Below, one piece after another: positions 21,615 to 33,446 of a stretch of 64,000 bases of DNA (position 1 is the first letter of the stretch; each line of letters starts with the position of its first letter). Below the pieces are notes generated by a model. The model searched no databases. It had not been told where the DNA came from and was given only the letters and a program-made list of their open reading frames with translations. The stretch covers positions 2,418,001-2,482,000 of the forward strand of contig JAPNXP010000015.1 in NCBI GenBank assembly GCA_028753945.1, read 5' to 3'. This DNA is from Hexactinellida sp. DTS-2022 (taxonomy: Eukaryota; Porifera; Hexactinellida). Made by a program: the position numbers and the translations under genes.

Positions 21615-23220
21615 TATCCATTGTGCAGAATATTCACGCAGAAGTAAATATAATCACATAACCTGTTTTTGTTATGGAATGTAAAATCTTAGTTTTCAAT
21701 TATTAAATAGAAGCCTACTCGATTTCACAAGTGGAATCAATATGATTATCGCAAGTTTAAACAATAGTGTAAGATTTAACAAGTTTAATCAATATATTTA
21801 TTACAAGTTCAAACAATGGAAATTGATTTAACAGTTTTACTGAACTAAAGTGCGAGGAAACACAGGAGATTGGCACCCCAATTATGGCATAAACAACACA
21901 CAGTTGAATATTTGTGATTTTCCAAAAGGTGTAGAATTAAATTAGCTATCCAAATATAAAAATTTTTATAAAGTTCACAAGGTATGATTTCATGTAATGA
22001 GCCATAATTAGTTTAAATAGGTGTTAAAATTATTTGATCAAAAATCGTAACCCCAGGCGCAAATTAGACGGTCACTTCGAACCTACATGCCAAGTTTCAG
22101 CCCTCAATGTATAAAGGTGTGGCCAGGGCGCCTGCTACGGAGAAATAAAAATAAAAAATCCAAAATTGCAGCCTGTGCCGACGTATGTTCCTTTGGTGGC
22201 ACTATATTTTGTTGATAGTTTATTGATAGTGCCTCCAATGGAACATGCTGTCGGCACAGGCTGCAATTTTGGTTTTTTTTTCGCCATGTCATCATCACTA
22301 TGAAGGTGTTAAATTATTTCAGAAAGGTATTTCAAAAGGCAACGACACTTAGTGAGTTCGAAGTTTCGTTTTAGCTCACTTCATTTCAAAGATATTCAAG
22401 TTTCAGTAGAATATAATAAGTGATGAGTCAGCATTTTCTATGTTCGTGTTGGGTGATCACCCAACATCAACCAACCCATTCGAAGTATAGAATTCACAAA
22501 ATTGTAAAACACATTTTTTTGACGATGTCATCATCACCTCAAGGTGTCAAGACCCATTTGTAGAGGTCTTATGTGACATAAGGATCAATTGATAAATTTG
22601 AAATTTGTTTCTATCTTCTATAATCTCTGAGATTTAGGACGCATAAAATAATTACTTGTTTATCATCCATCTTTTTTGAGAAAATTGGGACGGGAGGCGG
22701 CATTTTATTTTTATTTATTAAATATTGGCTAATATTAAATTGTTCATTAACTTACAAGAGATTGACGAGATATTTCACTGAACAGTATAGTATTATTTAT
22801 CGACAAGTTATTAGTATTTAAATCTACTATATATTAGACTATTAATAAAAGTTTACATTTTAGGAAGGATGAGGGAACGCGAAGTATTTAATAATATATG
22901 AAATTGTTTATTTAAACATTATGGATGCCTAATAAAATATTATATATTGTCCGGACGGAGGATAAAAATTGGGACGGGCGGGGAGCCGGGGATGATAAAC
23001 AAGTAATTTATTTTATGTGGCCTTATGATATTTAATTAATTAGTATAAATAATTATTAATATTATTTATAATATAACACCAATTTCAATGTCAACTTACA
23101 ATTATTAAGTTAAATTATTTTGTCATAAATAATAAATTAATTAACTTGGCTATCAAATTTCAATTCCGCACACTCGATAACCCCTAATAAACAAATTGGA
23201 AGCATCTATATAAGTCATAT
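21615..23220 (+). repeat. Dispersed repeat family H, copy 2 (tubby intron 2)
   Basis: The longest copy of family H. It carries the AATAGAAGCCTACTCGAT segment near 21705, the GCAAATTAGACGGTC segment near 22060, the internal hairpin at about 22160-22275 with stem GCCTGTGCCGACGTATGTTC, and the terminal AACCCCTAATAAAC. A half hairpin also occurs alone at 21186-21255. No coding frame. Confidence 0.6.
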
Positions 23221-23970
23221 ACTGACTGAATTAATCTTGTATATTATATCACAATGATTTTGTTTGTTTGTTTGTTTGTTCGGAATTGATTGAGGAACTG
23301 GTAAGAGCTCCAGACTTGAAATTTGGCAGGGGGGTGGGAAATAATGTATCTAGAAACAAGTTCTAATGTCTAAGAAAAATATTCACATCTTCCCTTCCCT
23401 AAAGGTGACAAAACTTTAGCCTATTGAAATCGAGGGTTTTCCAGTATGGATTAGCAGCTAGCATTCAAATCGTATAAAAGGATTCTAGTGTCTATCAATT
23501 GTCAAGTGTGCATTATAGAATGCCTATCTGAGACTGTAATTTAATTGGTCGAGAGGAAGTTCATTCATCCAATCAGTTAATGTGTTCCGTGTGTCTACCC
23601 ATCATTTCTAACATTCCATTGTGTCTATTGATTATTACCAATCAATTCAATAATTTCTCAACATCCCTAAGTCAGGGGTCCACAGAGTTGTACAGTTCCT
23701 TAGTGATATTTAATTAATTTTCTATTGGAGTTAGTATATTATTATACACGGACACGAGTTAATATCTAGAAAATTGTCAGTTCTAATTAGCATAAATATT
23801 CAACAGTACAGGCGCTGATTAGTATTTCCCAATTTATTTTTTCTGTCCATATACGTATATACCTATGGCTAGGGCCCATTTATATAGCTTAGGGGGGCAC
23901 AACCCTGAAAAATAGCATTACTGTTATGTGTGTCATTAGCGCTCACCTAAATATTACCCATATGATTCCC
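23221..23970. other. Intron sequence with a Helitron-like 5' fragment
   Basis: A (TTTG)n run at about 23258-23281 followed by TTCGGAATTGATTGAGGAACT resembles the early part of the Helitron family in this window. Otherwise AT-rich with nothing recognised. Confidence 0.4.
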
Positions 23971-24140
23971 CGTACTAGGGCGCCGGCGGCACGGGTGCAC
24001 GGTGCACCCGTTGCTCCGGTCAATTTATCGAAGGAGGGTGCAGGGGTTTGCCCCCCCCCACCCCCCCCCCCCCCCGGTTTTGGTTTATCATTTCTACTTG
24101 TGCACCAGTTGCTCGGGCGGGTCGCCGGCGCTCGAGCCGT
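23971..24140. repeat. GC-rich inverted-repeat fragment with poly-C tract
   Basis: GGGCGCCGGCGGCACGGG at the left is partly mirrored by GGGTCGCCGGCGC at the right, with a long C run (24051-24076) between. It looks like a decayed miniature element. The proline-run frame across it is low-complexity translation, not a gene. Confidence 0.45.
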
Positions 24141-24474
24141 AATATAATCAACCTGTGTATAGGGCCTTTGAATTTTAAGTAATGGTCAAGGGGTAAGTAT
24201 TACAGTTCGTCCTTTTTTATTACAAAATGGCAAAAATCGTAATGTAGGGAGGGGGTAATACGGGGTATATAATTTTGTTAATTTTTCGTTACATAACCGA
24301 CATTTTTATAGGCTCCTAGAATCAGTTTGAGCTCAATCATGCACATACATTACTAACCGGCATTTAATTTGAAAAGCTATCTGTTTTAAATACAAGCGAG
24401 GGCCCTAGGCCCGAGTGCAAGTTGTAAGAACACGCGTAGCACGGACGAGCAGCTTGTTATAATTAATTACGTCA

Positions 24475-25571
24475 GTCGTGACCTTCGTTATATAAGGCCT
24501 TACTACTACTCCGAACCATGGATTACTTAAAGGTCATTGATTATTAGCTGACATATCTTTATCTCAATAGCTAGTATTGACATACCTGAGAAATGCATTA
24601 TAATTATATAGGAAGTTAGGAACATGATATCAAGGCATACATAACACACTTTAGAATTGTGATATATCACCATTTGATTACGTAATCGCTATTTTTCGTG
24701 GGAATTATCGTGTTTTTATAGCCTGCTTTTAACATAGTTAAACGCGTTATAAATGTTCAAAATTGGAACATGAGGAAGTCTATAACAACTTGTTGAATTA
24801 AAAATATCGAAATTATAAATGGAATGTTGACACATTCCTCGGTTGCCAGGGAAATGCAAATTTCCTAAAATGAGCCATAACTCAAAAACTATCGATTTTA
24901 TGTAAACTAGGCTAGTACTGATCTATCCGAAATAGGTAACTTCCTATTCATTGATATTACATTTTCTAGGCCTAACTTCAATAATCTTTAAGATAATGAG
25001 TGTATTACCATATAAAGAATTAAGTGCTAATAATCTCATTATCTCAAAGATTATTGAAGTTAGGCCTAGAAAATGTATTATCAGTGAATAGGAAGTTACC
25101 AATTGCGTATAAATCAGTACTAGCATAGTTTACATAAAATAGATAGTTTTTGAGTTATGGCTCATTTAGGAAATTTGCATTTCCCTGGCAACCGAGGAAT
25201 GTGTCAACATTCCATTTATAATTTCGATATATTTAATTCAACCAGTTGTTATGGACTTCCTCATGTTCCAATTTTGAACATTTATAACGCGTTTAACTAT
25301 GTTAAAAGCAGGCTATAAAAACACGATAATTCCCACGAAAAATAGCGATTACGTAATCAAATGGTGATATATCACAATTCTAAAGTGTGTTATGTATGCC
25401 TTGATATCAAGTTCCTAACTTCCTAAATAATTATAATGCATTTCTCCGGTCTGTCAATACTAGCTATTGAGATAAAGATATGTTAGCCAATAATCAATGG
25501 CCTTTAAGTAATCCATGGTCCAGCAAAATCTACTCAGTAGCAAGGCCTTATATAACGAAGGTCACGCGTCA
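24475..25571. mobile_element. 1.1-kb palindrome (fold-back element) in tubby intron 2
   Basis: Two arms of about 530 bp mirror each other around 25012, with a 30-40 bp loop. Shared phrases include GACCTTCGTTATATAAGG at both outer ends and AACTTCAATAATCTTTAAGA near the centre. A single related arm lies at 38800-39240 (same AACGCGTTATAAATGTTCAA and GGAATGTTGACACATTCC). No target duplication was identified and there is no ORF. Confidence 0.8.
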
Positions 25572-25584
25572 GTATATTAACAGT

Positions 25585-26650
25585 GCAATAATATTCTCGC
25601 AGAAGTAAATACAATCACATATTCTGTCGTTGTTATGGAATGTAAAATCTTAGTTTTCAAATAGAAAATAGAAGCCTACTCGATCTCACAAGTTGAATCA
25701 ATATAATTATTACAAGTTGAAATAATAGAATTATAATTAACAATTTCATTTGAACTGAAGTGTTAGTTAACAAAGGGAATTTGCAACTCAATTGTGGCAC
25801 AAACGAAACCCAATTTAAAAATTCTGCACTGTGAAAAGGTGTAGAATTTAATTCTCTATCGAATGCATATAAATAGAATATCGGGGCACCATTTATTGTC
25901 ATTTTTTCAACATTAAACAGGTGTAAAAATGTGTCCAAAAAATGTAATCAAAAATCGTGACCCCAGCTGCACATCTGTAACCCATGATACACATATCCTG
26001 AAAATTTGGGCTCTTAGTAAATAAAACTCTGTTCTGTGGAGAGACTACGGATTAAAAAAAAATCCAAAAATTGCAGCCTGTGCCGACGCATGTTCCTTTG
26101 GTGGCACTATATTTTGATGGTGGTTTATTGATAGTGCCTCCAAAGGAACATGCTGTCGGCACAGGCTACTATTTTGGATTTTTTTTTCGCCAAGTCATCA
26201 ACGCCTCAAGGTGACTAGAACCATTTATTAATTGGTCCGAGTCACAATGAACGGTAGATACATGAAGTTTGTTTCTATCATAAACCATCTTGAGTTTAAT
26301 GCCATTCATTCATTATGTATTGATAATAAATTATTTTATTAGTTATATATTTTAGCAATGTTATCCACGGTGAGTGAGTTAAGTAAACAAATTCCTTATA
26401 TTATATTATTTTATTTAATCCATTGCATAGTAATACTACTATTAAATAGAAGCCAGCTGGAATTTATAAGTTAAATCAATATATTTATCGAAAGTTGAAA
26501 TAATAGAGTAGGATTTAACAAGTTAAATCAATATAATTATTACAAGTAGAAACAATAGAATTAGATTTAATAGTTCTACTGAAATTGAAGTGTGAGTAAA
26601 CAAAGAAATTTCAACCCCCATTTATGGCAGAATGTATAATGTATAAGGTA
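25585..26650 (+). repeat. Dispersed repeat family H, copy 3 (tubby intron 2)
   Basis: Homologous to 1-1110 and 21615-23220, with the hairpin at about 26053-26182 (GCCTGTGCCGACGCATGTTC and its mirror). It begins directly beside the palindrome's right end. A further family H-like segment follows at 26440-26630. Confidence 0.6.
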
Positions 26651-27110
26651 TATTATACAGTCAATCGCTTTTACCTTAGTTTTAACCGGTTTCCCAAAGA
26701 ATTAGTGAACTAATACATTTTTTCAATTCTGGGCCACTATACTATAGTATATTCGGCAAAGTAATAAAGGCAGTGAGATTAGAACTGGGCCACTATACTA
26801 AAGTATAGTTGGCACAGTAATAATTACAATTAATTATGTCAGAATATTTAAGCATGAATATTTAAAATACCTAAACTATAACCTTATCAAACACACATAC
26901 TTTACAATGTTGCTGGGAATAGAAAATTCATGTAAATAAGTTTTAATCAATTCGGGGTAACCTAATTTAGTGTCATTATAGTCGCGATAATTACCCTAAA
27001 AAGGCCCGTAGCAATCCAATAATTATTGGTGCGGAAGTGACGTCACGTTATTGACTTTAAAACACAGATTCTTACACTCTCTGTATGAAATTACTCACCT
27101 ACTCCGCACC
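26651..27110. other. Intron sequence with short dispersed repeats
   Basis: Contains two copies of the GGGCCACTATACTA / GTATAGT motif (about 26745 and 26802), also seen near 1613 and 34262. Nothing else recognised. Confidence 0.4.
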
Positions 27111-27668
27111 CAGGGATTAATCCAGGCGTAGGCAACGCGCCTCCGGGGCGCATGCTTTTGTCCGAATTTCTAGTATGCATTTGTCCGAAATTTTGGAGTA
27201 TGCATTTGTCCGAATTTGTTGTATGCATTTGTCCGACTGGAGTATGCATTTGTCCGAATTTTGTTGTATGCATTTGTCCGACAGAAGTAAGCATTTGTCA
27301 TTGAGTTTTTATGGATCATTGAGAAAAAACACTCGCGTTTCTAAGTGTCTTAGTGACAAAATATCATATGAATGACAAATGCTTACATCAATGTAAATTC
27401 GGACAAATGCATACTCCAGTCGGACAAATGCATACGTCAGTCGGACAGATGCATACTTCAAAATTCGGACAAATGAATACTACAAAATTCGGACAAATGC
27501 AGCTTCCCCCGCGCCTCCAAGCGCGTAATTCTGAAAGGAAACTTTTCGAGGCGCGCGAAATCGAGAGCTTCTCCCATAGACATAATACAAATTGCTTAAT
27601 TTAGGCGCATGTGAGCGAGCTCAAAATAATCTAGGCGCTCAGAAATTTTTATATGGATGAAAGCCTTG
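27111..27668 (-). mobile_element. hAT miniature element N1 (copy 3), split by MULE C
   Basis: N1-type ends (CAGGGATTAATCCAGGCG and GGATGAAAGCCTTG) with the usual GC-rich interior. It is interrupted between 27145 and 27509 by the tandem-array element C. Its own target duplication is not clear. Confidence 0.8.
27145..27509. mobile_element. Miniature MULE (C) with tandem-array termini
   Basis: This 365-bp element starts and ends with GGGG/CCCC and is flanked by a perfect 9-bp duplication CGCGCCTCC (27136-27144, 27510-27518). The left half is six to seven units around GCATTTGTCCGAATTT; the right half is five units of the complement. The architecture and duplication size match MULEs A and B. Short frames across it translate only the repeat units. 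Confidence 0.9.
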
Positions 27669-27752
27669 CCTCACCTATGGTTGTGGGTGAGTTCATTGTG
27701 TTGCCGAATATTTATGTGGCTACCTGTCACACCTGCTCATACGGCCCTGCTG

Positions 27753-28246
27753 AATACTATTAAAAGTAGGTATGTGTGTATATATAATTGTTTGTATGTT
27801 CCGAGTTGATTGAAGAAACTGGACGGTTACCAAATTTGATTTTTGACATATAGGGTAACCTTTAGCGCCCGACAACAAGTTTAGGATTCCAACCGAAATT
27901 TCTCACACCTCGGCAAGTTATGACGTCAATGTCACATTTTGAGAGAAGCATGAAAATTCACTTTATCGCAAATAATTCTCACCTTCTGACATATAAAAAT
28001 CTGCAAATTGAATCGAATATGCACATTAATGATGCGGACACGTTGGTCACATCTGATTGCCAATATGCTTACTCATTATAGGATGATGACGCGAACATTA
28101 AAATTTCACATTGTTAAATTTAACTATTTTATGCCTATTTACGCTTTATAATTAATTTTAGAAATAAATAAACATCACGAACCGCGAAGCGGTTGGTGTG
28201 TAGTTGCGTTCTGCCGCGAAGCGACCTAGCAAGCGAAGCGCGCTAG
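27753..28246 (+). mobile_element. Helitron, near-complete non-autonomous copy
   Basis: The 5' part ATACTATTAAAAG with CGAGTTGATTGAAGAAACTGG, the interior as in 43399-43839, the hairpin ACCGCGAAGCGGTTGGTG, and the 3' end CGCGCTAG before T. It has no coding sequence and lies within tubby intron 2. Confidence 0.8.
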
Positions 28247-28799
28247 TATTTAAATAAATTAAAATTTCGTGAGAACAAGGTCACTACTAATTATTTTCCC
28301 CTTGATCAAATAAATTACCACTAATCATGGGTGGATAATATATTTATTATAATAAATCAAAATTTAGAATCACCCGGGAACTAATATAATCGATCGTCTA
28401 GACTCTAGAATATAAAGAGACTACATAGGTACATTATTGTTTATGATGTCATTCACTTTTTAACTGTCAATAACGGCATGAACTCACAAGATCAAAAATA
28501 TTAGATTGACAGAATCATTGTAAATTATTGGAAACGGGATTCACCGAACTTTGAAATTTGCAAAATTCATGGAAACAGAATTTAGAAAATAATTTAAAAT
28601 TAATACTTTTTAAAAACTCATTAGTCGAGACTCTGAATTATTATTAAGTTGATGTTACTATGAGCAGGCGCCAAAGAAATATTCCGAAACGTTTGTCAAT
28701 TTCTATGAGGGAACCCATAGATGAGCAAATATACAAGCTAGTGCACCCTCTTCAAAGACATATTCCATTGAAAAAAAATTTAGACTACTTTTAAAGCTA

Positions 28800-29154
28800 T
28801 GATTTTAGTGATTATGTCATCATGCAATAATGAGTAAGCATATTGGCAATCTGGTGTGACCAACGTGTCCGCATCATTAATGTATATGTTCTATCAAATT
28901 TCAGATTTTTATCTCTTAGAGGGTGCGAATTATGTGCGATAAGTGAATTTCCATGCTTCTCGAAATGTGACAATGACGTCATAACTTGGGAAGGTAAGAA
29001 ATTTTGAGTGGAAACCTCAACTTGTTGGCGGGGGCCAAAAGTTACCCCTATATGCAAAAATCACATTTGGAAACCGTCCAGTTTTCAATCAACTCGGAAC
29101 ATACAAACAAATATATATACACAGATATACAGGTTTGTGTTTTAATAGTATAGA
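28800..29154 (-). mobile_element. Helitron, 3'-truncated copy
   Basis: Reads on the minus strand from TCTATACTATTAAAAC (5' end at 29154, preceded by A) through the conserved interior to about 28800, where the 3' third with its hairpins is missing. Confidence 0.75.
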
Positions 29155-29925
29155 TGAAGTCACTACATTTGTATAAATGGGGGAGTGCTACTATGTATCG
29201 ACTCAATTTTTTATCAAAGACTTTTGGATTTTGTTCAATATGAAGTTTCGAAACAAAGCATTGCCAAGACATGTGGCAGATGACGGGCTGTAACAAAATT
29301 GTTTTCTAACAACCATTTACACAAGAGGTCCAAAAGGTATTCATAGTGATTTGTACGAAACTACATTCTCTAGTTTTGGACATATAAATTTGCTAATTTA
29401 TCAAAAGTTGTCACACTTGTATATCATAGATATTAGATGGTCACCTTCTATATTTAAAAGATAGGGTCATTAAAATGTTTATTGACGTCTAGCAAGTCAT
29501 GCATTTGTATATTTTGGATGGGTTGGGTTGAGTCTAGTGGCTTTAGCTTGATCACCAACTCTCGTGACTAGTGTCGCAAAATGGGTTCATGGGTTGCAAC
29601 TATTGGTAATTTGATATTTTCAAGGAGTCTGGGGATAATTCCGATATAATTTTACATGAAACTATAAATATCCAAGATTTAATTATAATTAGGTTTCAAT
29701 TATATCCCTAGCCTCGGCGTGGGTAAACTTTATAAGAAAAAATAATCCCTCTATTGTAGTCCTATTCTCCGAAACTAATTGTCACAAAGCCTCCCCACCA
29801 AATCCTATTGAAACAATATATCCTTCTGCAGAGTCTAATACAACTAAAAACTATATTAAAGACAAATCATTGAGACAAAATTAAAATACTAATTGGGTGC
29901 GCTAGCGTTTTACAATACTTAGCAA
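29155..29925. other. Intron sequence, nothing recognised
   Basis: AT-rich, between a truncated Helitron and the 2.7-kb palindrome. No gene or clear repeat. Confidence 0.4.
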
Positions 29926-30510
29926 AACTTGACTATAATATATACATATAGTTCGCGCATGAAAATTAATCATATTTCTCCCCACTATAAGCCACTGTAA
30001 CTTGTGGCATTAGATTTTACTTTGAGGCTATAGCGAAAAAGATTGTAGTTTAAAAGAGCAAGAGATCACAATTTGTCGCTGTTGCATGATCAAGAACCTT
30101 GTAATGAAATTGGTCTAAACGAAAACGAAGTGATTCTAGATATTTATATACCATTCAGAAAAATAATATTAAGAAAGGTTTTGTTCAATCTCCCACGAGG
30201 TTATTATATCCTATTTAAAAGGCGATCTAGAGGATACTCTGCCCCTGTGAACAATCAATTAATAGTCTAAACAATGCTAGTCCCGGATAGGATTGTATTA
30301 TTGGCTATATATTTCATCTCTATGCTCATTTGTTCTAAAAAGCCCATCACATGCACACGTTACCGAGTTGATGATACAATATTTTGTCACACTTCAATGA
30401 TCTGATACTTTTAGATTCCTATAGAGAATAATATTGTGCTAAATCCTTAGTTCTGAAGAACACACACATTGTATCATTATTTAGACTATAAGATATAATG
30501 GTGTGGTTAG

Positions 30511-30700
30511 CAGGCTTTTATCCAGGCAAAATTTTCTTCGCGCCTAGATTTAGTTTGTCCTCGCTCACACGCGCCTAGAATACTCATTTGAGTCATTTTG
30601 TATTACGTCTATGGGAGCATCTCTCGATTTTTGCGCGCCTAGACTAGTTTCTTTTCAATATTACGCGCCTGGAGTCGCGTTCCGCACTCCTGGATAAAAG
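30511..30700 (+). mobile_element. hAT miniature element N1 (copy 4, left palindrome arm)
   Basis: CAGGCTTTTATCCAGGC at the left and CTCCTGGATAAAAG at the right, with a GGCGCG interior. It is the mirrored partner of 31436-32048. Confidence 0.8.
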
Positions 30701-30844
30701 GTTACACATTTTGAGTTAAGCTATACAGCATCTACTTTAGGAGATATAAATTTGCTTCATTACATCCTCAAGAGTTGGCACATTTCTGTGCCCATATATG
30801 TTCGAGTTCTAAAATATAAGTGTTAGGATCATGAAATATATTAA

Positions 30845-31170
30845 CTTATTATAGGAAATTAACGCGCCATGAAATCAACGCGAATTTCTCCAAATCGCGT
30901 TAATTTCCATGACCTTAATTTCCTGCTATTTAGCAAAATTATACAATGGATGGACAAACTTCCGAGCTACATATTTTCAGATGTGCAACTAGTTTGAAAG
31001 GATATACCAAGTCTATCAAGTAGATTGGAAGCCTATTTGGGCACAATAATAGTATTCAATCAGGAGATTAAAAATCCTGAAATTTTTTTATAAAATTTAT
31101 TCGCGTTAATTTCATGGAGCGTTGATTTCCTTCGCGTTAATTACATGGCGCGTTAATTTCCTATAATAAG
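30845..31170. mobile_element. Miniature inverted-repeat element in the palindrome spacer
   Basis: The ends CTTATTATAGGAAATTAACG and the complement (ending CCTATAATAAG) enclose 326 bp; GTTAATTTCATGG/CCATGAAATTAACG phrases repeat inside each end. The superfamily is not determined. Confidence 0.65.
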
Positions 31171-31435
31171 GTATTGACGTACAAGAAGTCAGGATTGGGG
31201 ATTATGGGCTCAAACCTGTACATTTCCCTTTCGAGATTTTTCTTCTAGCAGTTTGGTAGTTTAATACACAGAGTATCACTTGGAGAGTAATATACAGAGT
31301 TTCATACAGGGGGTGGTAGGGGGTGCACTTGCCCCCTTGCTCCTTCAAATGTCCAATCCTTCCACCCTCAAAAACCACTTACACAACGAAGTTTTTTATT
31401 TATGCTGTATAGCTTAACTGTAAATGTGCAAACTT

Positions 31436-32048
31436 TTATCCAGGAGTGCGGAAAAAGAAACTAGTCTAGGCGCGCAAAAATCGAGAGATGCTCCATATAC
31501 GTATGCAAAATGACTCGCAGGGGCGGCATACCCGGTACGGCTGGTGCGGCGAGCGCCGTACCACTTTTCAAGAATGCCAGCTTTGCTGTACCATCTATAT
31601 CTGTTCGAAATTAAACAATTCATTGATAATTTAATGATTTAATAATTGCCGGATCATATTCAAATACCTAGTCCAGCGTCGCCGCAACATATACGAATAA
31701 TGGTGTGGCGTAGCCACCATATTCATATACTGTAAAATTCTCCGCCGTACCACTTTTCGAAAGGACGTGCCGTGCCGCCCTTGAAAATGAGTAATCTAGG
31801 CCAGGGGTTTTTTTAAGGTCGATTTTGGTGTAAAATTTGCACCAAGATTTTTAGGAGTTACACTACGATTCGGGTCGGCCTGGGCCTCTGCAGTGTTGAG
31901 TTACACCACGATTATGGATCAGCCGCGGCCGCAGCAGTGTTGAGTTACATCAAGGTCTCAACCTTAAAGAAAACCCTGTTCTAGGTGCGCGTGAGCGAGT
32001 ATAAACATAATCTAGGCCCGCAGAAAATTTTGCCTGGATAAAAGCCTG
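31436..32048 (-). mobile_element. hAT miniature element N1 (copy 5), carrying two nested hAT elements
   Basis: N1 ends (TTTTATCCAGGAGTGCGG and GGATAAAAGCCTG). Nested inside are 31518-31783 (CAGGGGCGGC ... GCCGCCCTTG) and 31802-31978 (CAGGGGTTTTTTTAAGG ... CCTTAAAGAAAACCCTG). The second nested element is related to 42289-42434, and the first has ends like those at 56967-59546. Confidence 0.75.
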
Positions 32049-32635
32049 CTAACCACACCATTATATCTTATAGTCTAAATAATGATACAATGTGTGTGTT
32101 CTTCAGAACTAAGGATTTAGCACAATATTATTCTCTATAGGAATCTAAAAGTATCAGATCATTGAAGTGTGACAAAATATTGTATCATCAACTCGGTAAC
32201 GTGTGCATGTGATGGGCTTTTTAGAACAAATGAGCATAGAGATGAAATATATAGCCAATAATACAATCCTATCCGGGACTAGCATTGTTTAGACTATTAA
32301 TTGATTGTTCACAGGGGCAGAGTATCCTCTAGATCGCCTTTTAAATAGGATATAATAACCTCGTGGGAGATTGAACAAAACCTTTCTTAATATTATTTTT
32401 CTGAATGGTATATAAATATCTAGAATCACTTCGTTTTCGTTTAGACCAAATTCATTACAAGGTTCTTGATCATGCATCAGCGACAAATTGTGATCTCTTG
32501 CTCTTTTAAACTACAATCTTTTTCGAAATAGCCTCAAAGTAAAATCTAATGCCACAAGTTACAGTGGCTTATAGTGGGGAGAAATATGATTAATTTTCAT
32601 GCGCGAACTATATGTATATATTATAGTCAAGTTAT

Positions 32636-32874
32636 AAAAATCTGAAATTTGACATTAATGATGCGGACACGTTGGTCACACCAGATTGCCAATATGCTTA
32701 CTCATTATTGCATGATGACATAATCACTAATTTCACATAGTTAAATTTAACTATTTAGACATATTTACATTCCATAATTAATGTTACAATTATATAAATC
32801 ATACACCAACCGCGAAGCGGTTGATGTGTGGTTGTGTTCTGCCGCGAAGCGACCTAGCAAGCGAAGCGAGCTAG
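32636..32874 (+). mobile_element. Helitron, 5'-truncated copy
   Basis: The 3' half only: CATTAATGATGCGGACACG through the hairpin CAACCGCGAAGCGGTTG to the terminus GCGAGCTAG before T. It begins directly at the palindrome's outer edge. Confidence 0.75.
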
Positions 32875-33241
32875 TTAAATATAAATGCCGCAGGATAATT
32901 GTGATTAGTATGAGTTGATGATGATGAAGAGACAGTAGAACTTTACAAATGGAAAAATAATTCTGAAAACTCAGACCTTAACGATTCAGATTGATCAATA
33001 TAATTTACAATAGCATACTACTTGAAGGAATGAGCCTTAAACCTCTAGGTATTATAATATTTATCATATCAGTCTTCGGACATTACATTTGGAGTTTATC
33101 ATAAGTATATAATAGGTGGGCACAGGGTCCCCATGTATGAGGCATATTGGGGCTTCCTGAGGCAAGTTTTGATATCGGTCCCTTTTTGACGGATTATTCA
33201 ACCACCTCATAGGTTCGATTTTTTCAATTGTATACCACATA

Positions 33242-33414
33242 CAGTCAACTCCCGTTGTAACGAAGTTGGATATAATGAAATACCCGCTTATAATGAAATG
33301 ATAGTTTCCCTCAGAGCACTAAATGCATTTATTATTATCCGCTTATAACGAATATCCGGATATAACGAACTAATTTTCAGGTCACAAGCACTTCGTTTTA
33401 ACGAGAGTTGACTG
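33242..33414. mobile_element. pogo/Tigger-type miniature element
   Basis: The ends CAGTCAACTCCCGTTG-like and AACGAGAGTTGACTG are flanked by TA on both sides. ATAACGAA repeats lie inside. It sits 33 bp beyond the exon 2 donor of the tubby-like gene and accounts for the misleading open frame that runs past that exon. Confidence 0.85.
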
Positions 33415-33446
33415 TACTTCCATCTAATCAATTTTATAGAACTGAC

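Larger units (their letters stand above)
29926..32633. repeat. 2.7-kb imperfect palindrome with unequal arms (tubby intron 2)
   Basis: The left arm (29926 to about 30735) is mirrored by the right arm (about 31400-32633). AACTTGACTATAATATATAC opens the left arm and its complement closes the right. Both arms carry an N1 hAT element at the mirrored place, and the right arm is about 420 bp longer because two further hAT elements sit inside its N1 copy. The same 65-codon frame occurs in both arms (30073-30270 and 32289-32486) with few changes; I do not recognise it and treat it as arm homology. Confidence 0.8.

Noticed and set aside
23926..24147. Open frame with a proline run
   Set aside because: It translates a poly-C tract inside a GC-rich inverted-repeat fragment.
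30073..30270. 65-codon open frame repeated at 32289-32486
   Set aside because: The two frames are the mirrored arms of one palindrome; no domain, start context or independent evidence of coding.
33288..33446. Continuation of the tubby exon 2 frame
   Set aside because: The tubby homology stops at 33447, a GT donor follows, and the rest of the frame runs into a pogo-type miniature element.
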